Source: Planctomycetaceae bacterium (GTDB lineage Bacteria; Planctomycetota; Planctomycetia; Pirellulales; Pirellulaceae). From it: a stretch of 6,772 nt of DNA. This document shows, in pieces, positions 6,512 through 6,772 of the stretch (its first letter is position 1; the number at the start of each line of letters is the position of its first letter). The DNA lies in NCBI GenBank assembly GCA_007124535.1, contig SLEY01000569.1:1-6772 (forward strand), given 5' to 3'. The notes beneath the pieces were generated by a model. That model ran no database searches, was not told the origin of the DNA, and saw only the letters and a program-made list of their open reading frames with translations. Position numbers and translations under genes: made by a program.

Positions 6512-6772
6512 TCACTCCGTGTCAACTCGCCGGAGTCTGGTATCCGGCAGCGGTACGAGCGCCAGCGAAACGGGCAGGAAATTGCAGGTACAGCCACCGG
6601 TCAGATTGGGCATATTCAGTACGCCATTGGCGGGGTACAGGTTGTTGTTTAACGTGCAGCCCGGCCGCACCGCCAAGAAGGGCGTGATCTGTTGCGTGGC
6701 AAGATCGATCCAGGCCGAATTGCTGCGGTAGCGGGTCGTCAACAGGCGCTCGCTCGCCCGCGTGTCCGTGCA
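6512..6772 (-). CDS. C-terminal end of a probable PQQ-like beta-propeller protein (runs off the right edge)
   Basis: The last 86 codons and the stop of a longer gene; the frame stays open to the window edge. The visible residues include SAWIDLATQQ at 19-28, RPGCTLNNNLYPANGVLNMP at 36-55 and GGCTCNFLPVSLALVP at 59-74. Four cysteines are present (1, 39, 61, 63). The run of a Gly-Cys, then Asn-rich, then ANGVLN-x-P, then GCxCN and SLALVP is one I recognise from the ends of large planctomycete PQQ-binding-like beta-propeller proteins, often exported. The closing cysteines probably pair or bind a metal or haem; this is inference. The gene ends 89 bases before the start of the fusion gene on the same strand, so co-transcription is possible. 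The bulk of the protein lies outside the window, so the family call rests on the tail alone. Confidence 0.65.
   Translation of the reverse strand, partial: CTDTRASERLLTTRYRSNSAWIDLATQQITPFLAVRPGCTLNNNLYPANGVLNMPNLTGGCTCNFLPVSLALVPLPDTRLRRVDTE

Overview
The window is GC-rich and packed with genes that all lie on the minus strand. Gene content suggests a planctomycete, probably near the Pirellulales. The clues are a cysteine-bearing C-terminal tail of the type seen on planctomycete PQQ-like beta-propeller proteins, a secreted ceramidase-like enzyme, a lipoprotein of AMN1/F-box-type leucine-rich repeats, and a thiopurine-methyltransferase-like domain on an exported protein. This placement is inferred from gene style; the window holds no marker gene.

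Layout in transcription order (right to left): (1) 6772-6512, the last 86 codons of a probable PQQ-like beta-propeller protein; (2) 6422-3801, an 873-residue exported protein joining a neutral-ceramidase-like domain, a beta-rich middle region and a C-terminal SAM-dependent methyltransferase domain; (3) 3800-3477, a 324-base gap with a dense cluster of stem-loops in its right half and a promoter with an inverted repeat in its left half; (4) 3476-2040, a sodium/glutamate symporter of the GltS (ESS) family; (5) 1899-1096, panB, the first committed step of pantothenate synthesis; (6) 1037-1, the N-terminal 345 residues of an LRR lipoprotein that continues past the left edge.

The genes do not form one obvious pathway. 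PanB is cytosolic coenzyme A metabolism, GltS is inner-membrane glutamate uptake, and the other three look exported. The 324-base gap with its own promoter separates the upper pair from gltS-panB-LRR. The lower three could be one transcript, but panB and the LRR gene lack clear ribosome binding sites and have -10-like boxes placed to give leaderless messages.

The best candidates for something new are the ceramidase-like/methyltransferase fusion with a signal peptide, the stem-loop cluster at 3671-3788, and the 7-base inverted repeat between the -35 and -10 boxes of the gltS promoter. No RNA genes, insertion sequences, CRISPR arrays or phage genes were seen.
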